A stretch of DNA of 21,537 nucleotides from Bacillota bacterium (GCA_023410675.1 JAEYPM010000085.1:1-21537); one strand, 5' to 3'; shown: positions 7,835 through 15,303, counted from the stretch's first letter. The notes: a model not told the origin generated them from the letters alone. Program-made: numbers and translations.

Positions 7835-8547
7835 TACTATCAGCTTTTGATTTAGGCTACCAAGCTCTTAATGAAAAAATTCGTTCATTAGATGAAGATA
7901 TTGTTATTGAGAAATGTTTTGGTGAAAGATTTATAGCTTGTGGCGCAGATAACAAGACAATCACCATCAATGGGACTCCTGGAAATGCCCTTGGTGCTTA
8001 TTTGGATGGAGCGACTGTTATTGTTAATGGCAACGCACAAGATGCAGTTGGAGATACCATGAATGATGGTAAAATTATTATAAATGGTGATGGCGGAGAC
8101 GCTTTAGGCTATGCTATGCGTGGTGGGAAAATATTTGTGCGTGGCAATTCAGGATACAGAACAGGTATTCATATGAAAGAGTATCAAGATAAAAGACCTG
8201 TTATTGTTGTTGGGAAAAAGGCAGGCAGCTTTTTAGGTGAATACCTAGCAGGCGGACTAATTATTGTGTTAGGATTAGAGGAAGATAACTTATTAGATGG
8301 AAGTTTTATAGGAACAGGTATGCATGGTGGGGAGATTTATCTTAGAACAGATAAGGCACCTGAAAATCTACCAAAGCAAGTGAGCTTAAGTCAGGCAACA
8401 AGTGAAGATATCTCAAAAATAACCGATATATTAGAAGAATATGTGCATGACTTTGAACTAGATTTAAAAGAGATTCTTAACAAGACCTTTTATAAGCTTA
8501 CACCTAACGCTAAAAATCCATATAAACAGTTATACACCGAAAACTAG
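7831..8547 (+). CDS. glutamate synthase GXGXG subunit (split GltB, domain 3)
   Basis: This 238-residue protein corresponds to the C-terminal beta-helix domain of GltB. The helix turns are marked by repeated glycines spaced about every 18-20 residues: GTPGNALGAYLDG, GNAQDAVGDTMNDG, GDGGDALGYAMRGG, GNSGYRTGIHM. In the fused enzyme this domain is structural, packing against the amidotransferase and FMN domains. As a separate chain it should do the same in the assembled complex. The start ATG overlaps the stop of the oxidoreductase gene (ATGA), which suggests coupled synthesis in fixed ratio. Placing the electron-transfer genes between domains 2 and 3 marks the cluster as the archaeal-type split enzyme, not GltBD. 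Confidence 0.93.
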   Translation: MILSAFDLGYQALNEKIRSLDEDIVIEKCFGERFIACGADNKTITINGTPGNALGAYLDGATVIVNGNAQDAVGDTMNDGKIIINGDGGDALGYAMRGGKIFVRGNSGYRTGIHMKEYQDKRPVIVVGKKAGSFLGEYLAGGLIIVLGLEEDNLLDGSFIGTGMHGGEIYLRTDKAPENLPKQVSLSQATSEDISKITDILEEYVHDFELDLKEILNKTFYKLTPNAKNPYKQLYTEN

Positions 8548-8580
8548 AACAATATTTGAAGGTGGGAGGAACTAAAATAA

Positions 8581-9900
8581 ATGAATACAACGGCGAAGGA
8601 AGTTATTGAGTTTGTCAAAGAAAATGACGTTAAATTTATTAGGCTTGCATTTTGTGACTTGTTTGGTAGGCAAAAAAATATCTCTATTATGCCAGATGAA
8701 CTACCTTTGGCATTTGAAAACGGAATATCGTTTGATGCTCATGCCATAAGAGGGTTTACGGACATAAGCAAATCTGATTTATTTCTTTTTCCAGATCCAA
8801 CAACACTATCTGTGCTGCCATGGAGACCACAGCAGGGACGGGTTCTTAGGTTTTATTGTGATATTAAAAATCCTGATGGCACCACATTTTGGGGAGATAC
8901 TAGGGGATTTTTAAAATCCATTATTACTAAGGCAGAGGAGAAAGGATATTTTTGCAAGATTGGTAGTGAGTGTGAGTTTTATCTATTCAAGACAGATGAA
9001 CAGGGTGAGCCTACAAATATCCCCCTTGACCAAGGAGGCTACTTAGATGTAGCACCTGTAGATAAAGGGGAAAATGTGCGCCGTGAGATTTGCCTTTGCC
9101 TTGAAGAAATGGGTTTAAAACCAGAAACATCCCATCATGAACAAGGTCCGGGTCAGAACGAAATTGATTTTAAGTTTTCAGATGCTTTAAGCAGTGCAGA
9201 TAATCTACTTACATTTAAAACAGTTGTTAAAACCTTAGCAGACCAACGTGGCCTTTTTGCTTCTTTTGCACCTAAGCCTCTTAAAGGTAAGAGTGGTAGC
9301 GGGCTGCATATTAACCTATCTTTAGCTAAAAATGGCTTTAACGTTTTTAATAGCAGAAATGTGGAACATTCAAAGGAAACAGAAAGCTTTATTGCTGGTG
9401 TATTAAGCAAAGTAAATGAAATGACAGCTTTTTTAAATCCACTACCTATATCCTATGATAGGCTAGGAGAGCATGAAGCACCTAAGTATATATCATGGTC
9501 CTATGATAATCGTTCACAACTTATTCGTATTCCTGCAGCTACTGGAGAAAAGATGCGCATGGAACTAAGGTCTCCAGACCCTACGATTAATCCTTATCTT
9601 GCCTTTGCACTAGTTCTTCATGCAGGAATACTTGGCATAGAAAACAATCTGACCTTACCAGAAAGCATCAATGTGGACCTTTATTCAGCAGACAAAAATA
9701 TTACAGATCAGTTAACAGCTTTACCAGATAACTTAGGAGATGCACTAAAGATTGCAAAGGAGTCAAAGTTTATCAAAGATACTCTTCCACCAGAACTTTA
9801 TGCAAAATATTTTGCCTTAAAAGAGGATGAATACTCGGATTATGCTAAGGCAATGGACAAAAAAAGTTATTTTATGGAGTGCTACTTTAAAGAGATTTAG
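8581..9900 (+). CDS. glnA: glutamine synthetase type I
   Basis: This enzyme makes glutamine, the substrate of the synthase encoded just upstream, so the operon holds a complete GS-GOGAT cycle. The 439 residues fit GSI. Motifs in order are FIRLAFCDLFGRQKNI at the N-terminal beta-grasp domain, GSECEFYLF near 126, HHEQGPGQNEIDF near 183, GSGLHINLSL near 240, NRSQLIRIPA near 311 and MELRSPDPTINPY near 328. The last occupies the region where proteobacterial GS carries its adenylylated Tyr, and no such Tyr site is evident. GGGAGG ends 11 nt before the ATG. A second, unrelated GS (GSIII) lies at 1-2084. In other Firmicutes GSI is feedback-inhibited by glutamine and interacts with regulators; whether that holds here is unknown. 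Confidence 0.96.
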   Translation: MNTTAKEVIEFVKENDVKFIRLAFCDLFGRQKNISIMPDELPLAFENGISFDAHAIRGFTDISKSDLFLFPDPTTLSVLPWRPQQGRVLRFYCDIKNPDGTTFWGDTRGFLKSIITKAEEKGYFCKIGSECEFYLFKTDEQGEPTNIPLDQGGYLDVAPVDKGENVRREICLCLEEMGLKPETSHHEQGPGQNEIDFKFSDALSSADNLLTFKTVVKTLADQRGLFASFAPKPLKGKSGSGLHINLSLAKNGFNVFNSRNVEHSKETESFIAGVLSKVNEMTAFLNPLPISYDRLGEHEAPKYISWSYDNRSQLIRIPAATGEKMRMELRSPDPTINPYLAFALVLHAGILGIENNLTLPESINVDLYSADKNITDQLTALPDNLGDALKIAKESKFIKDTLPPELYAKYFALKEDEYSDYAKAMDKKSYFMECYFKEI

Positions 9901-9908
9901 TATAGCGA

Positions 9909-9930
9909 CTGAGCCGGAATGACGCTCCAG
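9909..9930 (+). other. intergenic hairpin between glnA and the ANTAR gene
   Basis: CTGAGC and GCTCCAG pair over six positions with one bulged base around a 9-nt loop. No T-tract follows, so it is not a terminator. It could protect or process the RNA or tune translation of the ANTAR gene, whose ribosome binding site begins right after it. Confidence 0.4.
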
Positions 9931-9944
9931 AAAGGTAGGTGGAT

Positions 9945-10514
9945 ATGGATAGTGCACTAATTATTTCTAATACAGAAAAAAGCATAGTTTACTTAACAAG
10001 TGTATTAAAAGAGGCTGCTGTGTCAAATATCACTACCATTTCTAATGCTGGTGAAGCAAGGCGGCTACTGATTACAAAGGATTTTGATTTATGTATTATC
10101 AATGCACCACTTCCGGATGAATTTGGAGAAGGCCTTGCCTATGATATTGCTACAAAAGGAATCAGCGAAGTGATGCTCATAGTGAAGTCAGAACTGTTTG
10201 ATGAAATTGCTGCTAAAACAGAAGACTTTGGAATTCTGACACTAGCTAAGCCGATTAATAAATCTCTTTTGTGGAGTTCACTGAAAATGGCTCAAGTGAC
10301 CCATAAAAGAATTCGGGCCATGCAAAGTGAAAATAAGAAGCTTGTTCAAAAAATAGAAGATATTCGAATGGTTGATCGGGCAAAATGTATTTTAATTTCT
10401 CATCTTTCTATGACAGAACCAGAGGCTCACAGATATATTGAAAAACAAGCTATGGATATGCGTGTGCCCCGAAGAAAGGTGGCAGAAGAAATCTTAAAAA
10501 CCTATGAAAATTAA
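9945..10514 (+). CDS. ANTAR-domain antiterminator with degenerate receiver domain (NitR-like)
   Basis: This is an RNA-binding regulator of 189 residues. I place the start at the ATG at 9945, downstream of AAAGGTAGGTGG; a GTG at 9939 is possible and adds two residues. Residues 1-120 have the receiver fold. However, beta-1 ends in IISNTE instead of two acidic residues, and the phosphoacceptor Asp is replaced by Asn53 in DLCIINAPLPD, while the distal Lys of LAKPI is kept. A short coiled helix around 125-140 leads to the ANTAR domain (about 132-186): VDRAKCILISHLSMTEPEAH and RRKVAEEIL match its conserved pattern. ANTAR proteins bind hexaloop hairpins and prevent termination. Three such leaders are in this window, one in front of this operon, implying positive autoregulation. 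From memory, a glnA-linked ANTAR gene called nitR is known in solventogenic clostridia. Direct targets are inferred. Confidence 0.9.
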   Translation: MDSALIISNTEKSIVYLTSVLKEAAVSNITTISNAGEARRLLITKDFDLCIINAPLPDEFGEGLAYDIATKGISEVMLIVKSELFDEIAAKTEDFGILTLAKPINKSLLWSSLKMAQVTHKRIRAMQSENKKLVQKIEDIRMVDRAKCILISHLSMTEPEAHRYIEKQAMDMRVPRRKVAEEILKTYEN

Positions 10515-10552
10515 TGTTATTGTTCATAGGGAGTAAAGTGAGGAATGAGCGT

Positions 10553-11392
10553 ATGAAGCTAGAATTTACGAAAATGGAGGGGTGCGGAAATGATTATATC
10601 TATATTAGCTGCTTTGAGCAGGATATTCCTAACCCCAATGACCTCTCTGTAATCTTATCTGACAGGCATTTTGGCATTGGCGGTGATGGCATCGTTTTAA
10701 TCTGCAGGAGTAATACTTGTGATGCTAAAATGAGAATGTTTAACTTAGACGGCAGTGAGGGTAAAATGTGTGGCAATGCCATAAGGTGCGTCGCAAAATA
10801 TTTGTATGATAATAATATAGTAAGAAAAGATACAATGACTATTGAAACATTGAGTGGGATCAAAACACTTAAGCTAAAGACGGAAAAAGGGTTAGTTTCT
10901 TTTGTAACTGTAGATATGGGAAAAGCGGAGTTAACCCCTAATAAAATTCCTGCAAATTTAGAAGGCGATAGGATTGTTGATAGACCAATCACTATAAACG
11001 ACAAGGAGTATAGGATAACTTTAGTATCTATGGGAAATCCTCATGCTGTGGTTTTTTGTGATGAAGTGGACAACTTGAATCTTGCAGAAATCGGCCCTTC
11101 ATTTGAACATAATGATTTATTCCCAGAACGTATTAATACTGAATTTATCAAGGTAATTGATCAAAATACATTACAAATGCGTGTATGGGAGAGGGGTAGC
11201 GGAGAAACCCTTGCTTGTGGAACGGGTGCTTGCGGGGCGGCTTGTGCGGCTGTATTAAATGGCTACTGCAAAAAAGGAGAAGATATTCGTGTGATTCTCC
11301 TAGGAGGAGAGCTTATCATAAATTATACAGACGAAACAGTACTTATGACGGGTAGCTGTAAAAAAGTATTTGAGGGAGTAATTGAACTATGA
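10553..11392 (+). CDS. dapF: diaminopimelate epimerase
   Basis: This PLP-independent racemase converts LL-diaminopimelate to the meso form, for lysine and peptidoglycan. I take the ATG at 10553 (MKLEFTKMEGCGNDYIY), giving 279 residues, the normal DapF length, with GAGG 9 nt upstream. An in-frame ATG at 10514, sharing its A with the preceding stop, would add 13 residues that do not look like DapF. The two catalytic cysteines are in MCGNAIRC near residue 73 and ACGTGACG near 222, each in one of the two mirror-image domains. Residue 73's motif usually reads MCGNG; here it is MCGNA. It overlaps dapL by 4 bp (ATGA), so the two enzymes are coupled. Confidence 0.94.
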   Translation: MKLEFTKMEGCGNDYIYISCFEQDIPNPNDLSVILSDRHFGIGGDGIVLICRSNTCDAKMRMFNLDGSEGKMCGNAIRCVAKYLYDNNIVRKDTMTIETLSGIKTLKLKTEKGLVSFVTVDMGKAELTPNKIPANLEGDRIVDRPITINDKEYRITLVSMGNPHAVVFCDEVDNLNLAEIGPSFEHNDLFPERINTEFIKVIDQNTLQMRVWERGSGETLACGTGACGAACAAVLNGYCKKGEDIRVILLGGELIINYTDETVLMTGSCKKVFEGVIEL

Positions 11393-12570
11393 ATATCAAT
11401 AGAAACTATGAACAACTAAAAGAAAACTATTTATTTTCTATGATTGCAAAGAAAGTAAATGACTTTAAAGCAGAAAACAAAGATGCAGATATCATTCGTT
11501 TAGGAATAGGCGATGTTACCTTGCCTTTAGCACCAGCGGTTGTAAAAGCTATGCAAGATGCTTCTTTAGAAATGGGAAGTAGCAGCACCTTTAGAGGCTA
11601 TGGTGAAGAACAAGGCTATAGTTTTTTAAGGCAAGTAATTTGTGGCTATTATGAGCAAAAAGGGGTTACACTTTCTGAAACAGAGGTTTTTGTTAGCGAT
11701 GGAGCAAAAAGTGATATTGCTAATATCCTCGATATTTTTGATAAGGACAATACCGTTTTAATTCCAGACCCTGTTTATCCAGTCTATGTAGATACTAATA
11801 TTATGGCAGGACGTAAAATTGAATTTATCAATGGCACAATAGAAAACAACTTTCTCCCTATACCTGATGACACAATCCATGCAGATATCGTTTATTTATG
11901 TTCTCCAAACAATCCAACAGGAGCAGTTTATGACCATAACCAGCTTAAGCTTTGGGTAGACTGGGCGATTAAAAAGGATGCTGTTATTTTATTTGACAGT
12001 GCTTATGAAGCGTATATTACGGATGAAAGTTTGCCAACAAGTATCTATGAAATCGATGGAGCAAAAACATGTGCGATTGAGTTTTGTTCCCTTTCTAAAA
12101 CAGCAGGCTTTACAGGTGTTAGGTGTGGCTATACTGTAGTACCAGAGGAGCTTAAACGCTTAGGCGTTTCTCTTAACAAGCTTTGGCTTAGAAGACAGAC
12201 CACAAAATTTAATGGGGTATCTTATATTGTTCAAAGAGGTGCAGAAGCAGTGTTTAGCGAAGAGGGCTTTAAAAAGACAAGAGAAAATATTGAATATTAC
12301 CTTGAAAATGCAAAACTCATAGCAAGTACCTTAAAAGAACTTGGTATCTGGTTTGCTGGCGGCCAAGATTCACCTTATATATGGCTTAAGTGCCCAAATG
12401 GCTTATCTTCATGGGAGTTTTTTGATGTCCTTTTAAAAGAGTATCATATAGTAGGGACACCAGGTAGTGGCTTTGGAACAAATGGAGAAGGCTTCTTTAG
12501 ATTAACAGCTTTTGGTGATAGAGAAAATGTCATTAAAGCTATGAATAGAATACGAAAAGCAAAGTTCTAG
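11389..12570 (+). CDS. dapL: LL-diaminopimelate aminotransferase
   Basis: This PLP enzyme converts tetrahydrodipicolinate directly to LL-diaminopimelate with glutamate as amino donor, bypassing the succinylated or acetylated intermediates. Its 393 residues and motifs fit class I/II aminotransferases of the DapL type: DIIRLGIGDVTLPL near the N-terminus, FRGYGEEQGYSFLRQ, SPNNPTGAVY near 175, and the PLP-binding Lys in SLSKTAGFTGVRCGY near residue 236. Its product is the substrate of DapF, encoded immediately upstream, so the pair completes meso-DAP synthesis. Glutamate made by the upstream synthase feeds it, which may explain its place in a nitrogen operon. No clear terminator follows before the asnB leader, so readthrough into asnB is possible. 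Confidence 0.93.
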   Translation: MNINRNYEQLKENYLFSMIAKKVNDFKAENKDADIIRLGIGDVTLPLAPAVVKAMQDASLEMGSSSTFRGYGEEQGYSFLRQVICGYYEQKGVTLSETEVFVSDGAKSDIANILDIFDKDNTVLIPDPVYPVYVDTNIMAGRKIEFINGTIENNFLPIPDDTIHADIVYLCSPNNPTGAVYDHNQLKLWVDWAIKKDAVILFDSAYEAYITDESLPTSIYEIDGAKTCAIEFCSLSKTAGFTGVRCGYTVVPEELKRLGVSLNKLWLRRQTTKFNGVSYIVQRGAEAVFSEEGFKKTRENIEYYLENAKLIASTLKELGIWFAGGQDSPYIWLKCPNGLSSWEFFDVLLKEYHIVGTPGSGFGTNGEGFFRLTAFGDRENVIKAMNRIRKAKF

Positions 12571-12593
12571 GCAATTTTTTTACACGTTTGGCA

Positions 12594-12599
12594 TATATT
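12594..12599 (+). promoter_or_regulatory. probable -10 element of asnB
   Basis: TATATT lies 7 bp before the hexaloop stem, the same geometry as at the other two leaders, and predicts a start near 12606. The matching -35 region (about 12571-12576) is poor. A TTTACA at 12579 paired with TACTAT at 12601 would start transcription inside the hairpin loop, so I prefer TATATT. Confidence 0.45.
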
Positions 12600-12605
12600 G
12601 TACTA

Positions 12606-12621
12606 TGAACAAAGGCGTTCA
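12606..12621 (+). promoter_or_regulatory. ANTAR-type hexaloop hairpin, asnB leader
   Basis: UGAAC, loop AAAGGC, GUUCA: a perfect 5-bp stem with a six-base loop, A1 and G4. GAAC-AAAGRC-GUUCAU is nearly identical to the hairpin at 3438. The loop and 3' arm also begin the terminator 5' arm, so the two folds exclude each other. Confidence 0.72.
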
Positions 12622-12669
12622 TTAAATACTGCGAATCCTCCGCTTTATTTAATGGACCCTTTTTATTTT
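12611..12669 (+). terminator. leader terminator (attenuator) of asnB
   Basis: The 5' arm 12611-12628 pairs with 12646-12663 at 17 of 18 positions, allowing G-U pairs. A short inner GCG/CGC hairpin caps the stem, and the tract TTTTTATTTT follows. It ends 17 nt before the asnB ATG, the same distance as in the glutamate synthase leader. Confidence 0.87.
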
Positions 12670-12686
12670 CTGAGTGAGGTGCAAAT

Positions 12687-14525
12687 ATGTGCGGAATAAG
12701 TGGATTTTGTGATGTTACAAGACGTTATAAAGAAGATAGATATGACTGGATGGGCGTACTTGTCAAAATGAGAACGGCAATAGCACATCGCGGAAATGAC
12801 CAAGCAGGTGAATATTTAGAAGACCATGTAGGGCTTGCCCATGCAAGGTTATCGATTAGAGATTTAGAAGGTGGAGAGCAGCCTATTATTAGAACAATTG
12901 GAGGAAAAGATTACGTCATTATATATAATGGAGAAATCTATAATACAGATGAACTAATACCTCCTTTAAAGAAGGCAGGCTATGTCTTTGAAACCACCAC
13001 CGATACTGAAGTGATTTTATATGCCTACATAGAATATGGCATAGATTTTGTAAATAAGCTAAATGGTATATTTGCCTTTGCCATTTGGGACGAGCAAAGA
13101 GAAAAGCTCTTTCTTTATCGGGATAGACTAGGTGTTAAGCCTTTATTTTATACTATAAAAAATACTACGCTAGTTTTTGGATCAGAAATTAAGGCACTAT
13201 TTTACCACCCTTATGTAAAACCAGAGGTGGATATAGATAGCTTTCGTGAGCTTTTTGGTATAGGACCAGCCCGTTCACCTGGAATGGGAGTATTTCGTGG
13301 TATCAATGAAATTAAACCAGGAGAAGTTGGGATTTGGTCAAAGAATGGTTTGCAAACAAAGCAATACTGGGCATTAAAAAGTGAGCACCATACAGATAGT
13401 TATGCACAAACTGTTGACAAAGTATCTTACTTAGTACGGGATGCCATAACAAGGCAAATGGTATCAGATGTGCCAGTATGTAGTTTTCTTTCTGGTGGCA
13501 TTGATTCTAGCATTGTTACAGCAGTAGCAGCCACCTATTTAAAAGACCAAGGAGGAACATTTAATACCTTCTCGTTTGATTTTAAAGACAATGCCAAGCA
13601 TTTTCAGGCGAATGCTTTTCAGCCGCAGCAAGATAGACCCTTTGTGGACAAAATGCTTCGATTATTTGACGTTAATCACACCTATTTAGAATGTGATGAG
13701 GCGTGTTTAGTAGACCTGCTTTCAGAGTCTCTTAGGGCAAAAGATTTACCAGGTATGGCGGATATTGATACTTCTTTATTGTATTTTTGTTCTTTAGTTA
13801 AAAAACACAATAAAGTAGCACTTACAGGTGAATGTGCCGATGAGATTTTTGGTGGCTATCCTTGGTTTTACAGAGAAGATTTATTAAACTTAGATACCTT
13901 CCCATGGTCAAGGGATATAACCATGAGAACAGCACTTTTACGCGACGAATTTATCAAGGAACTTTCTATAGAGGAGTATATTAGAGCAAGATATGAGGCC
14001 ACTCTAAAAGAAGTACCACAACTTTTTGGAGAGAATAAACAGCAAAGAAAAAGAAGGGAAATCGCATACCTTAATGTTAAATGGTTTATGCAGACCCTCC
14101 TAGATCGTATGGATAGAGCCAGTATGTTCTCAGGCCTTGAGGCAAGAGTACCCTTTGCCGATCATCGCATTTTAGAGTATGTATTTAATGTGCCTTGGGA
14201 AATGAAATATAAAGATGGTGTAGAAAAACATTTACTGCGCACAGCCTTTAGAGGCTTACTGCCAGATGAACTGCTTTTTAGAAAGAAAAGCCCCTATCCA
14301 AAAACCTATCACCCGAACTTTGAGCAGCTTCTGAAGAATAAGTTTGCTGCCGTTTTAGAAGACCCTAAGGCCCCTATTCATGCTTATATGGATAAAAATA
14401 AAGCAGAGGATGTTCTTAAACGACCAGGAGATTATACATCCCCATGGTTTGGTCAGCTTATGGCTACCCCTCAAATGCTTGCCTACATCATTCAAATCAA
14501 CGATTGGCTAGAGGCGATTATCTAG
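12687..14525 (+). CDS. asnB: asparagine synthetase B (glutamine-hydrolysing)
   Basis: This enzyme makes asparagine from aspartate, glutamine and ATP. Its 612 residues start with MCGISGF: Cys2 is the class II amidotransferase nucleophile after Met removal. The amidotransferase domain shows AHRGNDQAGEY, AHARLSI, IYNGEIYN and TDTEVILYAY. The synthetase domain has the ATP pyrophosphatase loop SGGIDSS near residue 268, GECADEIFGGYPW near 380, and LEARVPFADHRILEYV near 485. The ATG at 12687 follows TGAGGTG. It has its own hexaloop/terminator leader, so both routes to asparagine in this window (AsnA with ammonia, AsnB with glutamine) appear to be under the same control. It converges with the minus-strand cassette after 23 bp. 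Confidence 0.96.
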   Translation: MCGISGFCDVTRRYKEDRYDWMGVLVKMRTAIAHRGNDQAGEYLEDHVGLAHARLSIRDLEGGEQPIIRTIGGKDYVIIYNGEIYNTDELIPPLKKAGYVFETTTDTEVILYAYIEYGIDFVNKLNGIFAFAIWDEQREKLFLYRDRLGVKPLFYTIKNTTLVFGSEIKALFYHPYVKPEVDIDSFRELFGIGPARSPGMGVFRGINEIKPGEVGIWSKNGLQTKQYWALKSEHHTDSYAQTVDKVSYLVRDAITRQMVSDVPVCSFLSGGIDSSIVTAVAATYLKDQGGTFNTFSFDFKDNAKHFQANAFQPQQDRPFVDKMLRLFDVNHTYLECDEACLVDLLSESLRAKDLPGMADIDTSLLYFCSLVKKHNKVALTGECADEIFGGYPWFYREDLLNLDTFPWSRDITMRTALLRDEFIKELSIEEYIRARYEATLKEVPQLFGENKQQRKRREIAYLNVKWFMQTLLDRMDRASMFSGLEARVPFADHRILEYVFNVPWEMKYKDGVEKHLLRTAFRGLLPDELLFRKKSPYPKTYHPNFEQLLKNKFAAVLEDPKAPIHAYMDKNKAEDVLKRPGDYTSPWFGQLMATPQMLAYIIQINDWLEAII

Positions 14526-14531
14526 AGGGGG

Positions 14532-14541
14532 ACAGTCCCTA
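14532..14541. repeat. ACAGTCCCTA repeat, left copy
   Basis: The segment GGGGGACAGTCCCTA follows the asnB stop and contains the near-palindrome GGGACAGTCCC. The same ten bases occur at 15924-15933, so the copies bracket the minus-strand cassette. They are short enough to be coincidence or a common small palindromic repeat. Confidence 0.3.
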
Positions 14542-14542
14542 C

Positions 14543-14560
14543 CAATACCTATTGGTATTG
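14543..14560. terminator. hairpin between convergent asnB and hydrolase genes
   Basis: CAATACC, loop TATT, GGTATTG: a perfect 7-bp stem covering the stop codon of the minus-strand hydrolase gene. Neither strand has a good T-tract, so termination efficiency is uncertain. It is the only candidate between the two converging genes apart from the adjacent GGGACAGTCCC palindrome. Confidence 0.35.
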
Positions 14561-15070
14561 AACACCCATTTTCTTAAGTTTGTCTTTAACCTTAGGTAAT
14601 TTTTTAGGGACTGTTGTAGCTGTGGCATCATCAATGATAGAGACTACAAGTCCTAGCTTGATGCCTTCAGCTGCAGATGCGGCAACACACTGAGCAGCAT
14701 CAATGCCAGTAAGCGTAATGTGCGTAAAGCCTTTTTCTTTTATATAGGCCTTTAGCTTTTTATTTGAAAAGCAACTTGAAGAGGGTTTTTCGAATAGGTT
14801 AGTACTTACCCTATTGATTCGGTGGTCAATCTGGCTTCCTTTGGTTCCTCTTAATAAAATGCCAGGATATTTTCTAAATAAAAAGTTATTGGGAACACTT
14901 TGCGTAACATAAATAACATCTTGTTCCTCTTCTTTAAATTTTGATATCCAGCTATTAATGGTGTCGATAAGTTTATTACTGTTAGGAACAGGGAAGGGGA
15001 GCCACTTTTTTTGGTGCGTCGTATTTGTAAGATCTTCTTGAACATCTATAACTATAAGTGCTTGTTTCAT
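14549..15070 (-). CDS. isochorismatase-family cysteine hydrolase
   Basis: This is a 173-residue protein of the isochorismatase/nicotinamidase-like family. ALIVIDVQ near the N-terminus gives the catalytic Asp, LLRGTKGSQI probably the Lys, and TLTGIDAAQCVAASAAEG the nucleophilic Cys with its family context. The substrate cannot be told: amidohydrolases of this family act on nicotinamide, biuret, ureidoacrylate and others. I choose the ATG at 15070, 7 nt after GGTGGG; an in-frame GTG at 15082 overlaps that site. It is the third gene of a minus-strand unit, starting 14 bp after the XRE gene stop. The protein has no signal peptide. Confidence 0.88.
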   Translation of the reverse strand: MKQALIVIDVQEDLTNTTHQKKWLPFPVPNSNKLIDTINSWISKFKEEEQDVIYVTQSVPNNFLFRKYPGILLRGTKGSQIDHRINRVSTNLFEKPSSSCFSNKKLKAYIKEKGFTHITLTGIDAAQCVAASAAEGIKLGLVVSIIDDATATTVPKKLPKVKDKLKKMGVQYQ

Positions 15071-15084
15071 GTTATATCCCACCT

Positions 15085-15303
15085 TTACTCTGATTTGTGT
15101 TCAATATAAAAAATATTTTCAAAGGGTTCATTAAAAAACTTAGCTATTTTTAGAGCTAAATAAGCAGAGGGAATAAACACCTCATTTTCAATGGTATTAA
15201 TGGTTTTGCGAGTCACCCCCACAGCTTTTGCTAAATCTTCTTGTGTGAGGTGGTGCTGTGCACGATAGACCCTTAGGTTTGTTTTAAATATTTCTTTTTC
15301 CAT
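15085..15303 (-). CDS. small XRE-family HTH regulator
   Basis: This 72-residue protein is almost only a helix-turn-helix domain: YRAQHHLTQEDLAKAVGV, then the recognition helix TRKTINTIENE, then LALKIAKFFNEPFENIF. It matches the small XRE regulators common in Firmicutes, which often sit next to a multi-pass membrane protein, as here. The ATG at 15303 has AGAGG 8 nt upstream; an upstream in-frame start would extend it by 13 residues into the preceding gene. It is 4 bp downstream of the membrane protein gene, so they are cotranscribed. It is the best candidate to bind the inverted repeat at 15777-15817 and repress its own unit. Confidence 0.92.
   Translation of the reverse strand: MEKEIFKTNLRVYRAQHHLTQEDLAKAVGVTRKTINTIENEVFIPSAYLALKIAKFFNEPFENIFYIEHKSE

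Noticed and set aside
9909..9930. Terminator or ANTAR hexaloop between glnA and the ANTAR gene
   Set aside because: There is no T-tract, the loop has nine bases, and the bases do not fit the A1/G4 six-base pattern.
10514..10552. Upstream ATG for dapF overlapping the ANTAR stop
   Set aside because: It would add 13 residues not seen in DapF and lacks a ribosome binding site; 10553 gives the normal N-terminus.
12579..12606. TTTACA/TACTAT promoter for asnB
   Set aside because: It would start transcription inside the hexaloop; TATATT at 12594 keeps the hairpin in the RNA and matches the geometry of the other leaders, although its -35 is weak.
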